DNA of 64,000 nucleotides from an uncultured Roseovarius sp. (lineage in GTDB: Bacteria > Pseudomonadota > Alphaproteobacteria > Rhodobacterales > Rhodobacteraceae), in contig CANMFU010000001.1 of NCBI GenBank assembly GCA_947497295.1, positions 868,001 through 932,000 of the forward strand, in the 5' to 3' direction. This document shows positions 18,181 to 27,830 of the stretch, in pieces (the first letter of the stretch is position 1; each line of letters opens with the position of its first letter). The notes under the pieces are model-generated. The model did no database searches and was not told the origin of the DNA. It saw only the letters and a program-made list of their open reading frames with translations. The translations under genes were made by a program, and so were the position numbers.

Positions 18181-18894
18181 ATGATCATAGACAGGCATCC
18201 ATCGGGCGCGCCGTGGCGCAATTTTTACGGACGATTCAAGGGCAAGGCGCTGCGCAAGTCGCAGGAGGTCTTGTTGGACGAGGATCTGGAGGGGCTGTCG
18301 CCCGGTCCGGTCGGCTGGGATGTGAACCCGGACCGGAAGGATCTGGATCTGGGTGCGCTGTTTGGCGGGCGTGATCTGTGGCTGGAGATCGGATTTGGCG
18401 GTGGCGAGCATCTGGCACATATGGCGGTGGCCGAGCCGGATGTCGGGTTTATCGGATGCGAGCCGTATCTGAACGGCGTCGCCATGCTGCTGGCCAAGCT
18501 GCGCAAGGTTGATGCACCCAATGTGCGGGTGCATCCCGGCGACGCGCGCGATCTGTTCGACGTGCTGCCCGAAGCATCGGTCGGGCGCGCCTATCTGCTC
18601 TATCCAGACCCATGGCCCAAGGCGCGCCATCATCGACGCCGCTTTGTGACGGGCGAGCATCTGAAGCCGTTGGCGCGGGTGATGCGCCCTGGCGCCGAGC
18701 TGCGCGTGGCGACTGATATTGAGGATTACGTGCGCCAGACGCTTGAGGAAGTGCCGCGTGCGGGGTTTGAGTGGCTGGCCGAGGGCGCGAGCGATTGGCG
18801 CCAGCCGTGGGATGGCTGGATTTCCACCCGCTATGAGCAAAAGGCGCTGCGCGAGGGGCGCGTGCCACATTATCTGCGGTTCCGGCGTATCTGA
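18181..18894 (+). CDS. trmB: tRNA (guanine-N7-)-methyltransferase
   Basis: Makes m7G46 in the tRNA variable loop. The SAM-binding motif is LEIGFGGGEHL, and the TrmB signature YPDPWPKARHHRRR lies near residue 140. Length is 237 aa. It has its own short leader after the repeat element and is convergent with argE, with 14 bases between the stops. Confidence 0.95.
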   Translation: MIIDRHPSGAPWRNFYGRFKGKALRKSQEVLLDEDLEGLSPGPVGWDVNPDRKDLDLGALFGGRDLWLEIGFGGGEHLAHMAVAEPDVGFIGCEPYLNGVAMLLAKLRKVDAPNVRVHPGDARDLFDVLPEASVGRAYLLYPDPWPKARHHRRRFVTGEHLKPLARVMRPGAELRVATDIEDYVRQTLEEVPRAGFEWLAEGASDWRQPWDGWISTRYEQKALREGRVPHYLRFRRI

Positions 18895-18908
18895 TCAGGC
18901 ATATCTGA

Positions 18909-20081
18909 TCAGGCTGCGGCCAGTTTCAGGCTGAGCCGGTCCAGCATTTCCAGACATTGCGTCATCTGGTCCATGGTGACGAACTCATTGGCCTTGTGCG
19001 CCTGATCGATCGAGCCGGGGCCGCACAGGATGGCGGACATGCCCATCGACTGAAAGATGCCGGCCTCGGTGCCGAAGGGAACCACATCGGCGCCGTTGGC
19101 GCCGGTGAGCTCCATCATAATGTCGCGCGCTTCGGACACTTCGGCGGGGATCAGCCCCTCGATTTCGCCTATGGTTTCGGTGTGGATGCCGGCGTCGGGG
19201 TAGACGGCGCGCATGGCTGGCAGCAAAATATCAGTGCAGTAGTGGTGCAGATCCTCCTTGACCAGCGCAAAATCCGAATGCTGGACGGGGCGCATTTCCC
19301 AATCGACCTGTGCCGTCGAGGGGATGACGTTATGGGCGACACCGCCAATCAGAGCGCCAGTGTTTATTGTTGTCCAGGGCGGATCAAACCGGCTGTGTGC
19401 GGGCGCACGGCTGCGCAGCGTGTCCTTCAGCGCCAACAACCTTGCGACGAAGCGGGCGGCATATTCCACCGCGTTCACTCCCCGGTCCGGTCCCGAACCG
19501 TGTCCTGCCAGCCCGGTGAAATGCGTCGAGTATTCGCAGCAGCCCTTGTGGCCCTCAATCACGCGCATCATCGTCGGCTCGCCGATCAGCGCGACCGACG
19601 GCTTCAACCCGCGTGCCGTCAGCACCTGCGCCAGATCGCGCGCGCCGACGCAGCCGGTTTCCTCGTCATAGGTGAAGGAGAAATGCAGCGGGCGCCCTGC
19701 GATCCTTTGCGCAAAGGCGGGCGCCATGGCGATTGTGGCGGCGATAAAGCCCTTCATGTCGCAGGCACCTCGCCCGTACAGACGGCCGTCCTCCTCGTGC
19801 AGCAAAAACGGGTCGGTCGCCCAGACCTGATCGGCCACCGGTACAACATCACTGTGGCCAGACAGAACGATTCCGCCGTCGCCGTCGGGTCCGAGGGTGG
19901 CAAAGAGGTTGGCCTTCTTGCCGCTGGAATCCTGCATAACCTCGACCCGCGCGCCCGACGCTTCCAGCCGGGTGGCGAGATAGGCGATCATATCAAGGTT
20001 GCTGTCTTGTGACACGGTGGGAAAGCCGACGAGCGAACGCATCAGAAAGAGTGTATCGTCGATGGGAAGTGACACTGGCAA
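18909..20081 (-). CDS. argE: Acetylornithine deacetylase
   Basis: M20-family zinc peptidase that releases ornithine from N-acetylornithine in arginine synthesis. Motifs: LSGHSDVVPV (first metal His), GRGACDMKGFIAA (bridging Asp), TYDEETGCVGARD (catalytic Glu) and LIGEPTMMRVIEGHKG. Length (390 aa) matches ArgE, though some M20 paralogues that act on other N-acyl substrates look alike. No arginine gene is adjacent. Downstream on the minus strand it meets trmB. Confidence 0.88.
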   Translation of the reverse strand: MPVSLPIDDTLFLMRSLVGFPTVSQDSNLDMIAYLATRLEASGARVEVMQDSSGKKANLFATLGPDGDGGIVLSGHSDVVPVADQVWATDPFLLHEEDGRLYGRGACDMKGFIAATIAMAPAFAQRIAGRPLHFSFTYDEETGCVGARDLAQVLTARGLKPSVALIGEPTMMRVIEGHKGCCEYSTHFTGLAGHGSGPDRGVNAVEYAARFVARLLALKDTLRSRAPAHSRFDPPWTTINTGALIGGVAHNVIPSTAQVDWEMRPVQHSDFALVKEDLHHYCTDILLPAMRAVYPDAGIHTETIGEIEGLIPAEVSEARDIMMELTGANGADVVPFGTEAGIFQSMGMSAILCGPGSIDQAHKANEFVTMDQMTQCLEMLDRLSLKLAAA

Positions 20082-20316
20082 TCGTCCTTTGGCAGAAAAC
20101 CTGGGCTGTTTTTTTGCAAGAAATGGCGGCGTTAGACCGGATCGCTACCCTGATCCATGGCACGGCTACGCGCCTGTGCCAAGACCTGCGTGATGTGACC
20201 TATGTTTTGATCGTGCCCGGCGCGCGATTCCAGGTATTGCGCGGTGACAGGTGAAAATGACAAAACGGTCGATACTGGAGAACACTCGATCTACCAGATG
20301 TTGTGTTTGGCTGGGA

Positions 20317-21012
20317 CTAGCTTTTCAAACCCGCTGCACTCGCGGCCAAAGGAAGTGTTTTCGGCTGGCGGTGTGTGAGCGGTTTAAGTCCTGAACCCGC
20401 GATCAATTTGGCCATACTTTTCAGGTTCTGGGCGGGTGCTGCGATGAGGAATTCTTGGTTGGCTCCTTTAAGGTGCCTGAACTTGACGCTTCTTAGGCAG
20501 AGATGTCGTCTCAGATGCGCAAACAGCATCTTGATCTTTTGACGTCGTCGTCGGCTCACATCGTATGCCGAAGTATGGCGCAGAACCGGAACGGCTTGGC
20601 GGGTATTTTCGTCTATATGACGGGCGTTTGTTCGCAAGCGCGCGTCAGTGCCGGCATTTCGGACCAGGCGGCCGCCACAGATTTTGGTTGTGCTGCGATT
20701 GCGTTTGACCGTGGTTTTCTAGTCGGCGTTGCACAGTTTCAGCACATGACCTTCGAGGCAGGCCGATCCGTCGGGGTCAGGGTGACAGTCACAATGGCTG
20801 AGGTCGGATATTCCCTTGGTCCGGTGTGTGTGGTCCAGCACCGGAATGTGCGGTCTTATTTCGTGCCTTGGCAGCCATGCCAGCAACGGCCCCGTGCCGT
20901 ATGACCCATCAACGGCGATCGGGTCAGGCTGAACATGATGTCGTTTAGCGCTTTGCTCCAGTATGGTTTTGGTGGCCACGCTCTGTTGGAAAAGTCGGGC
21001 GGGGTGTGCCAC
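20317..21012 (-). pseudogene. IS1182-like transposase remnant
   Basis: Two broken frames on the minus strand carry typical IS1182 transposase pieces. The first (21012-20719) has AVDGSYGTGPLLAWLP, then RPHIPVLDHTHRTKG and a CPEGHVL-like end. The second (20637-20317) has RRRRQKIKMLFAHLRRHL and NQEFLIAAPAQNLKSMAKLI, the usual C-terminus. A frameshift separates them and the N-terminal half is missing. No intact ends or target duplication could be identified, so this is an old fossil. Confidence 0.65.
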
Positions 21013-21847
21013 CTACATCCACGATTATCCTGTGACCGGTATTGATCAGGCAGACAGTCCCAAGGCTGACAATACGGATGCCATGACCATCACCGCGATG
21101 GACAACGCCCTGAATATGACCAACATCCGCCAGACACTGATGAGTGATACAATCGCTCTGAGCGGCCCTACATCGTCGGATTGTTCCGGCAGGATTACGA
21201 CTACCGCTATGTTACGTCCGGAGTACAGCTGATTCGGTGGCCGATCACAAGTTGGCCGGTGATGGCAGCGTCAACGAGACAAGCCTTTAAGGGTGCGCAG
21301 ATGCCTCTCCGGGCGGTGAAAGCCCAAGCTGTTGCGGGGACGAGCTGTATCGTCAACAGTCCAAACAGCCCATGTCGGCGGCGCTGTACGTTCCGGTGAA
21401 GAGCCTCTCGCGATTGCCCCCGCTGGATGTCAGGATGTGCGCCGAGGCCGGCGTGCCGCCCGTCATCCCCACCGGGCTGCGTAAAGGGCAGGAAACGATT
21501 ATCAAGCGGGCGACGTACGATTGCAGGACCTACGGCACGCTTAGCGTCGCGTTTGATTTCCATTTCGTCCGACATGTTCAGGGATGATTGCGCCCTCGTC
21601 GGGGATGGGGAGCCCCATCACAAAGTGACGCTGCGGGTGGATATGAGCGAGTTGACCCGTTGACAAGCCAGCATCGACATCCGCCTGCGGAATGCAGGCC
21701 GAGGATAACCTGCACGCGGTCGGAAAGGTGGCTTTGCAATATACGCTAAAGCCGCTCCATCAATCAGGCGCGGCGGTCCGTGAGTAGTAGAAACGTTTTT
21801 TCGTGAAAATCGTGCGTGAGTTTTTTCTACGAAAAATCTGGATCGTT
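21013..21847. other. 835-base stretch with no convincing gene
   Basis: Several short frames of 70-120 codons exist here on both strands, but none has a ribosome-binding site, a recognisable motif or a neighbour that supports it. One plus-strand frame (about 21006-21232) with VTGIDQADSPKADNTDAM and NALNMTNIRQTL reads slightly protein-like and could be a fossil. Near 21785-21835 the sequence becomes AT-rich, with GTAGAAA and TTTCTAC facing each other about 31 bases apart, close to the end of dtd. I take the stretch to be degraded sequence continuous with the transposase remnant. Confidence 0.4.
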
Positions 21848-22285
21848 TCAGACGTCCAGCCAGATCGTCACCGGGCCGTCATTAACCAGCGCCACCTGCA
21901 TTGACGCGCCAAAGCGCCCGGTCTCGCATGTCACGCCCTGCGCGCGAAGGGCATTTGTGAAATGCTCGTAAAGCGCGCGGCCCTTATCCGGTGGCGCGGC
22001 CGCAGAAAATCCCGGCCTGTTGCCACCGCGCGTGTCTGCGGCAAGGGTGAACTGGCTGACCACCAATGCGCTGCCGCCAGTATCTTGCAGACTGAGGTTC
22101 ATTTTGCCTGCCGGGTCCTGAAAAATGCGCAGTTTGGCGATTTTGGCGGCCAGCAATTCGCAGCGTGCCACGTCATCGTCCTGCATGGCGCAGACGAAGA
22201 TCAGCAGCCCTGGCCCGGTCTGGCCGGTAATGTCGCCGTCGACGGTAACGCTGGCCTCGGTAACGCGTTGAACAAGGGCGCGCAT
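21848..22285 (-). CDS. dtd: D-aminoacyl-tRNA deacylase
   Basis: Removes D-amino acids wrongly attached to tRNA. The start [17 protein letters not shown] at 22285 is the standard one; the open frame extends to 22381 inside the neighbour and is not used. The family motifs [18 protein letters not shown] and the C-terminal [17 protein letters not shown] (the NxGPVT motif) are intact. Length is 145 aa. Its ATG overlaps the stop of the preceding zinc-ribbon gene by one base (TGATG). Confidence 0.95.
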   Translation of the reverse strand: MRALVQRVTEASVTVDGDITGQTGPGLLIFVCAMQDDDVARCELLAAKIAKLRIFQDPAGKMNLSLQDTGGSALVVSQFTLAADTRGGNRPGFSAAAPPDKGRALYEHFTNALRAQGVTCETGRFGASMQVALVNDGPVTIWLDV

Positions 22286-23409
22286 CAGATTGCGCCCTGC
22301 TGCAAGGCATAGGCGTAGCCCAGCGCGCCGGCCAGCAGCAGGCCCAGCACGACGGCAAAGCCGATTTTCCACGCCGACCAAGGTCTTTCGCCCTGTACCC
22401 GTCCGGTCAGACCATTGACGACAAATCGGAAACTGCGCCCGCGATATTTGTAGGCGGCCATCCAGACGGGCAGCAGAACATGCTTGAACGAGGCATCGCT
22501 GACGTCGGTATCGACCGCATGGATGCGCTGCCGGTCGCCGCCGATGTCAAAGCGCACGTCGCGGGCGATAACCGCGTCCATATGGGCACGCGCCTCGTCG
22601 TAGCCTTCCTCAAGCGGGACGGTATAGGCCTCGGCGGCGAAACCGGCCAGAAAGGCGGGGCTATAGGGCTGAAGCCCGGACAGGTCCCACGGCTCCAGCG
22701 CGTCGGTATAGCTTTTGGGCAGGGCATGCGAGGCAAGCACGAGGATGTCGTCGAATGCGCGCGCAACCCGGCCCGAGACGGGCTGCCAGCGGATCTTGGC
22801 CACTTGCACGGTTTGGCGTTTGCCATCCCTGATGACGGTTTGCGTCTCGTAATAAACGGTTCCGCGCTCGCCGCGATAGGCAGACCGGGTGGCGGCGTCA
22901 TAGGTCCAGTAGGGAACGTAGATGCCTTGCAGCTTGCGGCCCTTGCGGGCGTAATCCTTGAGGCCCGATGGTGCGAACCACAGCCCGCCCAGCCAATCGG
23001 TCATCGCCGCGCGCGCGGTACGTTCGTCCAGCGCAAAGGGCAGAACGCCGCGCGGTTTGTAGCGGCGCTGAGTGCCGGTTCCGGTGATCATAGGCGTGGC
23101 GCAGAACGGGCATTTACCAGCATGGGCATCGCCCTCCAGCACCACTTCGGCGCCGCAATTGGGGCATTTCAACGGCGCGCGTTGCTCGGTTTCCTCAAGA
23201 GGCAATTGAGCGGCGAGGGCAGCAGCAAGGTCCAGCTCTTTGAGAGAACTGTCCCATGGGCCGGGTCCGGTGATATCCTGCCGGTTGCCGCAATGGTCGC
23301 AGATCAGCGCACCGCCGCCGGGCGCGAAGCGCATTTCCGCGCCGCAAGCGTCGCAGGGGTAGCTTTGGTGCGCCGGCGCAGCGACGCCATCAAAAGAAGG
23401 CTTGGACAT
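22285..23409 (-). CDS. Zinc-ribbon (TFIIB-type) membrane-anchored protein
   Basis: 374 aa. The N-terminus has two zinc ribbons, [19 protein letters not shown] (residues about 20-45) and [20 protein letters not shown] (about 83-108). A central domain contains [20 protein letters not shown] and [17 protein letters not shown]. Near the end a single membrane helix, [20 protein letters not shown], would leave the bulk in the cytoplasm. The plan resembles Bacillus YdjG, which helps anchor PspA at the membrane. It follows the SPFH gene by 77 bases and is coupled to dtd. The function is inferred only from family and context. Confidence 0.78.
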   Translation of the reverse strand: MSKPSFDGVAAPAHQSYPCDACGAEMRFAPGGGALICDHCGNRQDITGPGPWDSSLKELDLAAALAAQLPLEETEQRAPLKCPNCGAEVVLEGDAHAGKCPFCATPMITGTGTQRRYKPRGVLPFALDERTARAAMTDWLGGLWFAPSGLKDYARKGRKLQGIYVPYWTYDAATRSAYRGERGTVYYETQTVIRDGKRQTVQVAKIRWQPVSGRVARAFDDILVLASHALPKSYTDALEPWDLSGLQPYSPAFLAGFAAEAYTVPLEEGYDEARAHMDAVIARDVRFDIGGDRQRIHAVDTDVSDASFKHVLLPVWMAAYKYRGRSFRFVVNGLTGRVQGERPWSAWKIGFAVVLGLLLAGALGYAYALQQGAI

Positions 23410-23429
23410 GGGGCAGGCCGGTGCTGTTT

Positions 23430-23453
23430 GAGTATTTGAAGGAAGATGAAAGG
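23430..23453 (+). repeat. Dispersed intergenic element, copy 2 (variant)
   Basis: GAGTATTTGAAGGAAGATGA then AAGG, on the plus strand between the SPFH and zinc-ribbon genes (both minus). It is closest to the copy at 50243. Confidence 0.45.
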
Positions 23454-23486
23454 CCGAAGAGTGTCAGGCTGCGTGTGCAAGTTCAA

Positions 23487-24614
23487 TCAGGCCGGGGGCG
23501 GTGGCGGCGGCAGAACGGTGAAAAGCTGCGCAAGCTCGGTGACGTCGCCGGCGCGCATCCAGCCGTCCTGGCCTGCGGTCCAGACCTGGGTTTGGCGGGT
23601 CAGCTCGCCTGATGTTGCCATGCGGCCCATGGCGGCGCGTGAATAGGGGCCGCGCGTTTCGCCGCTTTCGGCGATATGCCAGACATGTTCGGCCGGAGGC
23701 GGTGGCGGAGGGGATTGCGGCGCCTGAGCGGGGCGGGCGCCCCATGGGCCGGGCTGGGCTGTTTGCCCGCCAGCCATCTGCTGGGCCATTGCCATGCCCA
23801 TCCCCATGCCAAGACCGGCGCCCATCCCGCCACCTGCGGGGTTTCCGGCCGCCTCGGTCATGGCTTCGGCGGCGGAGTATTGCGTGTAGGCGCCCAGATC
23901 GCCGGCAAGGCCCATGGACGTGCGTTTATCCAGCGCCTTTTCCACGGCGGGGGGCAGCGATATATTTTCGATGTAAAGCTCGGGGATGGACAGCCCATAG
24001 CCTGCGACGGTCTGGCTGATCGCGCCTGCCACCAGCTTGCCCAGATCAGCGGTGTTGGCGGCCATGTCCAGCACCGGGATGCCCGAGGAGGCGATGGCGC
24101 GGCTGAATTCCTGCACGATGATATTGCGGATCTGGTAGCTGATCTCGTCCATGGTGAATTCGCCGTCGGTGCCGACGATTTCCTGCAGGAACAGGCCAGG
24201 GTCGGTCACGCGAACGGTATAGGTGCCGAAGGCGCGGATGCGGGTCGGGCCGAATTCAGGGTCGCGCAGCATGATCGGGTTCTTGGTGCCCCATTTCAGA
24301 TTGTTGAAACGGGTGGTCGAGACGTAGTAGATTTCTGATTTGAACGGGCTCTTAAATCCGTGATCCCAGTGCTGGAGTGTCGTCATCACCGGCATGTTGT
24401 TCGTCTCAAGCATGTAGAGACCGGGGGTGAACACATCGGCCAGTTGGCCCTCGTGAACGAAGACCGCCGCTTGCCCTTCGCGCACGGTCAGCTTGGCGCC
24501 GTATTTGATTTCGTGGCCCTCACGTTCAAAACGCCAGACCATTGTGTCGCGGGTGTCGTCCGTCCAGTGAATGACGTCGATGAATTCGCCGGTGAGAAAA
24601 TCGAAGATACCCAT
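23487..24614 (-). CDS. SPFH/band-7 protein with C-terminal GYF_2 domain
   Basis: 375 aa from the ATG at 24614 (MGIFDFLTGEFIDVIHW), which follows a TAGGACC site; the longer frame to 24680 is not needed. The SPFH part covers about residues 20-240 (FVHEGQLADVFTPGLYMLE, RAIASSGIPVLDMAANTADL). A Gly/Met-rich stretch (GGGMGAGLGMGMGMAMAQQM) and a Pro-rich linker lead to a GYF_2 domain (WHIAESGETRGPYSRAAMG, QVWTAGQDGWMRAGDV). It resembles virion-core-like SPFH proteins such as Bacillus YdjI, with GYF_2 in place of a zinc ribbon. It has no obvious membrane helix. Confidence 0.82.
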   Translation of the reverse strand: MGIFDFLTGEFIDVIHWTDDTRDTMVWRFEREGHEIKYGAKLTVREGQAAVFVHEGQLADVFTPGLYMLETNNMPVMTTLQHWDHGFKSPFKSEIYYVSTTRFNNLKWGTKNPIMLRDPEFGPTRIRAFGTYTVRVTDPGLFLQEIVGTDGEFTMDEISYQIRNIIVQEFSRAIASSGIPVLDMAANTADLGKLVAGAISQTVAGYGLSIPELYIENISLPPAVEKALDKRTSMGLAGDLGAYTQYSAAEAMTEAAGNPAGGGMGAGLGMGMGMAMAQQMAGGQTAQPGPWGARPAQAPQSPPPPPPAEHVWHIAESGETRGPYSRAAMGRMATSGELTRQTQVWTAGQDGWMRAGDVTELAQLFTVLPPPPPPA

Positions 24615-24732
24615 GAGATTGGTCCTAAGCCGCTGTTTCAGGCACGGAGTGAAGCATGTTTGCCGCGCGGTGCCAAGCATCCGGCGCCCGGCGGGGCAAT
24701 GCCGGAAAACGTACCAGATTCTGGGCGTCGCG

Positions 24733-25713
24733 TCAGCTTGATCCGCCGCGGCGTTCGGCGATCAGTTGCACCAGTATCGGGCGCGCGGTTTCATAGCGCA
24801 TACCGGGCGTCAGACGGGGCGAGTAGAGCAGGCGCAGCAATTCTTCGTCATGGGCCGTCAGCAGCGCGAATTCATCGTCATCGTTAAAAATTGACGGGCG
24901 CGCGCGCGGGCTGTCATTGGCCAGCCCAAGGCCCTGCGCCAGTTCCTCGTGGACGCAGGATTTGCGCAGCAGGCTGGGATGCTCTGTCCGGATCAGGGCG
25001 ATGGCACGGCGATACGTGTGATCTTCGTTATTGCCCGAAAACGCCACGACAAGACAGTGGATCGAGCGCGGCAGCGCCTCGAACAGGTCGATCGAGGACT
25101 GGTTGATGTTGGGCACCAGTTGCCGGATGCGGGCAACGGTCTGCGCGCGGTCATCCTCGCCCATGAACAGGACGTTGAAATTGGCGTCAGCCTCGGCGCC
25201 CGCGCTGATCGGGTGGCCGGTGACGCGGGCCAGCCGGGCGGCGTAACCGGCTACCATACGCCTGTCGATCTCGCGCTGGTCCTGCGGCACTGACGCGCCA
25301 AATTCGACAGACATGCGCACCGGTCCGGTCCATTTGCGCAGCCCTCCTGAGCGCCCGTCCGACTGGGCCAGACCGCGGTCGCGCGCGTATTCGTCGTAAA
25401 AGGCGATCCGCTCGAAATTTCGCAAAATGTCGGTGTCGGTATAGGGCGCATCCGGGCCGCCTCCATCAGTGCGCAGAAGGCCCTGACCAACAAGGCTGGC
25501 CTCGACGCGCGCATAGTGGTCTGCCAGCGCGCGGCTGCGCTCGGACGGGGCGGTGCCGGATTTCGGGGCGGGGGGGCGCATTGCAGATGGCGCCGCCTGG
25601 GGCGCGGACGCGGTGGACGCTGGCAGCTCGCTGCACGCGGCGAGCGCCGCAATCAGGGTCGCACCTGCCGATGCCTTCAATATAGCGCCTGTACCCATTT
25701 TTCCCGCGCCCAT
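24733..25713 (-). CDS. DUF2927 lipoprotein
   Basis: 326 aa from the ATG at 25713, which has AAAGG eight bases upstream; an ATG at 25698 is the alternative. A lipoprotein signal ends in IAALAACS. After an Ala/Pro-rich linker comes the DUF2927 domain: WTGPVRMSVEFGASVPQDQR, VAFSGNNEDHTYRRAIALIR and CVHEELAQGLGLANDSPRAR. The HEELAQ sequence looks like a zinc-protease HExxH in which the last His is Gln, so activity is doubtful. The gene follows telA by four bases and belongs to its operon. Confidence 0.8.
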   Translation of the reverse strand: MGAGKMGTGAILKASAGATLIAALAACSELPASTASAPQAAPSAMRPPAPKSGTAPSERSRALADHYARVEASLVGQGLLRTDGGGPDAPYTDTDILRNFERIAFYDEYARDRGLAQSDGRSGGLRKWTGPVRMSVEFGASVPQDQREIDRRMVAGYAARLARVTGHPISAGAEADANFNVLFMGEDDRAQTVARIRQLVPNINQSSIDLFEALPRSIHCLVVAFSGNNEDHTYRRAIALIRTEHPSLLRKSCVHEELAQGLGLANDSPRARPSIFNDDDEFALLTAHDEELLRLLYSPRLTPGMRYETARPILVQLIAERRGGSS

Positions 25714-25717
25714 CGAT

Positions 25718-26914
25718 TTAGCCTTTCGTGGATGAGGCGACCGTATCGCCAAGCCCGGTTTTGCGCGCCTTGGCAGAGGCCAGCGTGTCGCGCAGCTCGG
25801 CCTCCATCGTCTTCAGGTCCTCTTCGGCAGCGGCGCGGCGCGCCTTGCCTTCATCGGCGATTTGCAGGCTTTCCTGAATGGTGCCGATCAGATCGGCGTT
25901 CGCCTTCTTGACGGCCTCGATGTCGAACACGCCGCGCTCCATTTCCTGACGGATCACCTTGTTGCTCTGGCGCAGGTTGGCGGCGTTGGAGGTCAGCAAT
26001 TCATTGGTCAGATCATTGGCGCCGCGCACGGCATCGGCGGCTTCGGCGCTACGCTGGATGGTGACGGCCTGGGCCAGCTGCGTTTCCCACAGAGGAACGG
26101 TGTTGACGAGGGTCGAGTTGATTTTTGTGACAAGAGATTTATCGTTTTCCTGCACCAGCCGGATTGAGGGAAGTGACTGCATCGTCACCTGACGCGTCAG
26201 TTTCAAATCATGCACCCGGCGCTCCAGATCGTCGCGAGCGGCGCGCAAATCGCGCAGTTCCTGCGCTTTCATCACCTGGTCGTTTTCCGGCGCCTTTTCC
26301 ACCTCGGCCTCTTTGGCCGGAATGTCATTCGCGTCGAGCAGGCGGATCTTTTCCTCGCCGGCCGCGATATACAGCGCCAGTTCATCATAGAACGTCAGCG
26401 TTCGATCATAGAGCATATCCAGCGATTTGATATCCTTGAGCAACACATGCTCGTGGCGCAGCAGATCGTCTGTCACGCGGTCAATCTGGCCTTGAACCTC
26501 CTCGAACCGGGCGGTGAATTTGGCGAATGGCGCGGCGCGGCCCAGCAGCTTTTCCCACCATGACCGTTCGCGGCGCACGTCCAGCTCGGACACGGAGAAC
26601 CCGCGAATGGTGGTGACGATGCCGCGCAGGCTGTCGCCCGCCGGGCCGACATCTTTGTTCCGCACGCCTTGCAGCATGGATTGCGAGATTTCCTGCAATT
26701 CCGCCTGCGCGCCCGACCCAAAGGAAACGATGGACTGCGTGTCGCCGATGTCGATTTCGGCCATGCGTTTCTTGATCTCGGCGCTTTCAGGCTTGTCGGC
26801 ATCTTTCAGCGGCACGATGGCATTCGCGTCCTGCGGCATCGGCAGGATGCGCTGGCTGACTTCGGTGACTTCGGCAAGACTTGCTTCGGCCTTCTGGCGC
26901 ACGGTTTCGGGCAT
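25718..26914 (-). CDS. telA: TelA-family toxic anion resistance protein
   Basis: 398-aa cytoplasmic, largely helical protein. It has the family blocks DIGDTQSIVSFGSGAQAELQ, SMLQGVRNKDVGPAGDSL, ELDVRRERSWWEKLLGRAA and TMQSLPSIRLVQENDKSLV. TelA proteins are linked to tellurite and other envelope or chemical stresses, but a biochemical role is not established. The start codon overlaps the xpaC stop by one base (TAATG). Its partners here, XpaC before and a DUF2927 lipoprotein after, point to membrane stress rather than to tellurite as such. Confidence 0.9.
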   Translation of the reverse strand: MPETVRQKAEASLAEVTEVSQRILPMPQDANAIVPLKDADKPESAEIKKRMAEIDIGDTQSIVSFGSGAQAELQEISQSMLQGVRNKDVGPAGDSLRGIVTTIRGFSVSELDVRRERSWWEKLLGRAAPFAKFTARFEEVQGQIDRVTDDLLRHEHVLLKDIKSLDMLYDRTLTFYDELALYIAAGEEKIRLLDANDIPAKEAEVEKAPENDQVMKAQELRDLRAARDDLERRVHDLKLTRQVTMQSLPSIRLVQENDKSLVTKINSTLVNTVPLWETQLAQAVTIQRSAEAADAVRGANDLTNELLTSNAANLRQSNKVIRQEMERGVFDIEAVKKANADLIGTIQESLQIADEGKARRAAAEEDLKTMEAELRDTLASAKARKTGLGDTVASSTKG

Positions 26915-27825
26915 TATCTGTCCTCTTGGATGGGGGATGATGTTTGGGGCAGGGCGACGCCTTCGCGCTCCAGCCGGTCGCGCAGAACGCTGATCTCGAT
27001 CTCCAGATCGCCTTGGTCGTCCTGCAATAATTTTTGTGTCTTGGCGGCGAAATTCACCTCCAGATCGTCGAGCAGCGACATGTATTTGCTGCGCGCCGCA
27101 TCATCACCGGATCGCGCGTAGATGTCAGCGAACTTGATCGTCGCGTCGCGCGCGCCCATCAGGTAAACGCCCGTAAAGCGGCGCGCCGAGGTCAGATCGC
27201 GTGGATCATCCTCAATTGTGTGCAGCATGTCCCGCACCGTTGACTGAAACTGCTCGACGCGTGCTTCGGCACGGCGATCACCGGCGCGGCGGATCGCGTC
27301 CGCCATCTGCGCCAAAAGCGCCTCGGCCTTGTCGACAGTTTGCCGCGCGCGGTCCTGCTGGAAGGTGTCGATGCCCTCCATTCCCTTGTCGCGCATCGGA
27401 TCCAGACCAAAGGACATCACATGCAACCCGGTTGTCACCGCACCGTACAGCACCGCCGCAATCAGCCCGCCATCGCCAGATAGCGACGCCAGCGCGATTC
27501 CCGCGCCCGCCAGCACCGATGAAAACAGCTTGCGCGGAATGCCGGGTCTGCGTGCAACCTTGCGCTCGGCATAGGCCGCTTCGGCCCGCAGGCCATGGCG
27601 CAGCAACCACGCCGACAGCGCCAGTACGGCCGCAGATGCGGCACCCAGTGCAAGGCCGGCAGCCCCCGAGGCCAGAGACGTGAACAACACAATCGCTGCA
27701 GGCGCAAACATCAGGTTCGCGCGCGCACCAACAGGATCAATGCGCGGCCGAAGGGAAGGCGCGCCTTTTACAGAGGTGCCGTCGACCTTGTCCGGGCTGA
27801 ATTTGCCACCAAACCGCTGCGCCAT
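26914..27825 (-). CDS. XpaC-family membrane protein
   Basis: 303 aa from the ATG at 27825 (MAQRFGGKFSPDKVDG); the open frame runs far upstream to 28128, but that part covers the preceding small gene in another frame. Two to four hydrophobic segments lie at about residues 35-75 and 105-130, followed by a helical cytoplasmic domain with RRFTGVYLMGARDATIKFAD and KYMSLLDDLEVNFAAKTQKL, the XpaC signature. The family name (5-bromo-4-chloroindolyl phosphate hydrolysis) comes from a screen and does not prove phosphatase activity. XpaC and TelA are a known gene pair. Confidence 0.85.
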   Translation of the reverse strand: MAQRFGGKFSPDKVDGTSVKGAPSLRPRIDPVGARANLMFAPAAIVLFTSLASGAAGLALGAASAAVLALSAWLLRHGLRAEAAYAERKVARRPGIPRKLFSSVLAGAGIALASLSGDGGLIAAVLYGAVTTGLHVMSFGLDPMRDKGMEGIDTFQQDRARQTVDKAEALLAQMADAIRRAGDRRAEARVEQFQSTVRDMLHTIEDDPRDLTSARRFTGVYLMGARDATIKFADIYARSGDDAARSKYMSLLDDLEVNFAAKTQKLLQDDQGDLEIEISVLRDRLEREGVALPQTSSPIQEDR

Positions 27826-27830
27826 GACGA

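Noticed and set aside
21207..21575. 122-codon minus-strand frame near the transposase remnant
   Set aside because: No motif, no ribosome-binding site and unusual composition; treated as noise in degraded DNA.
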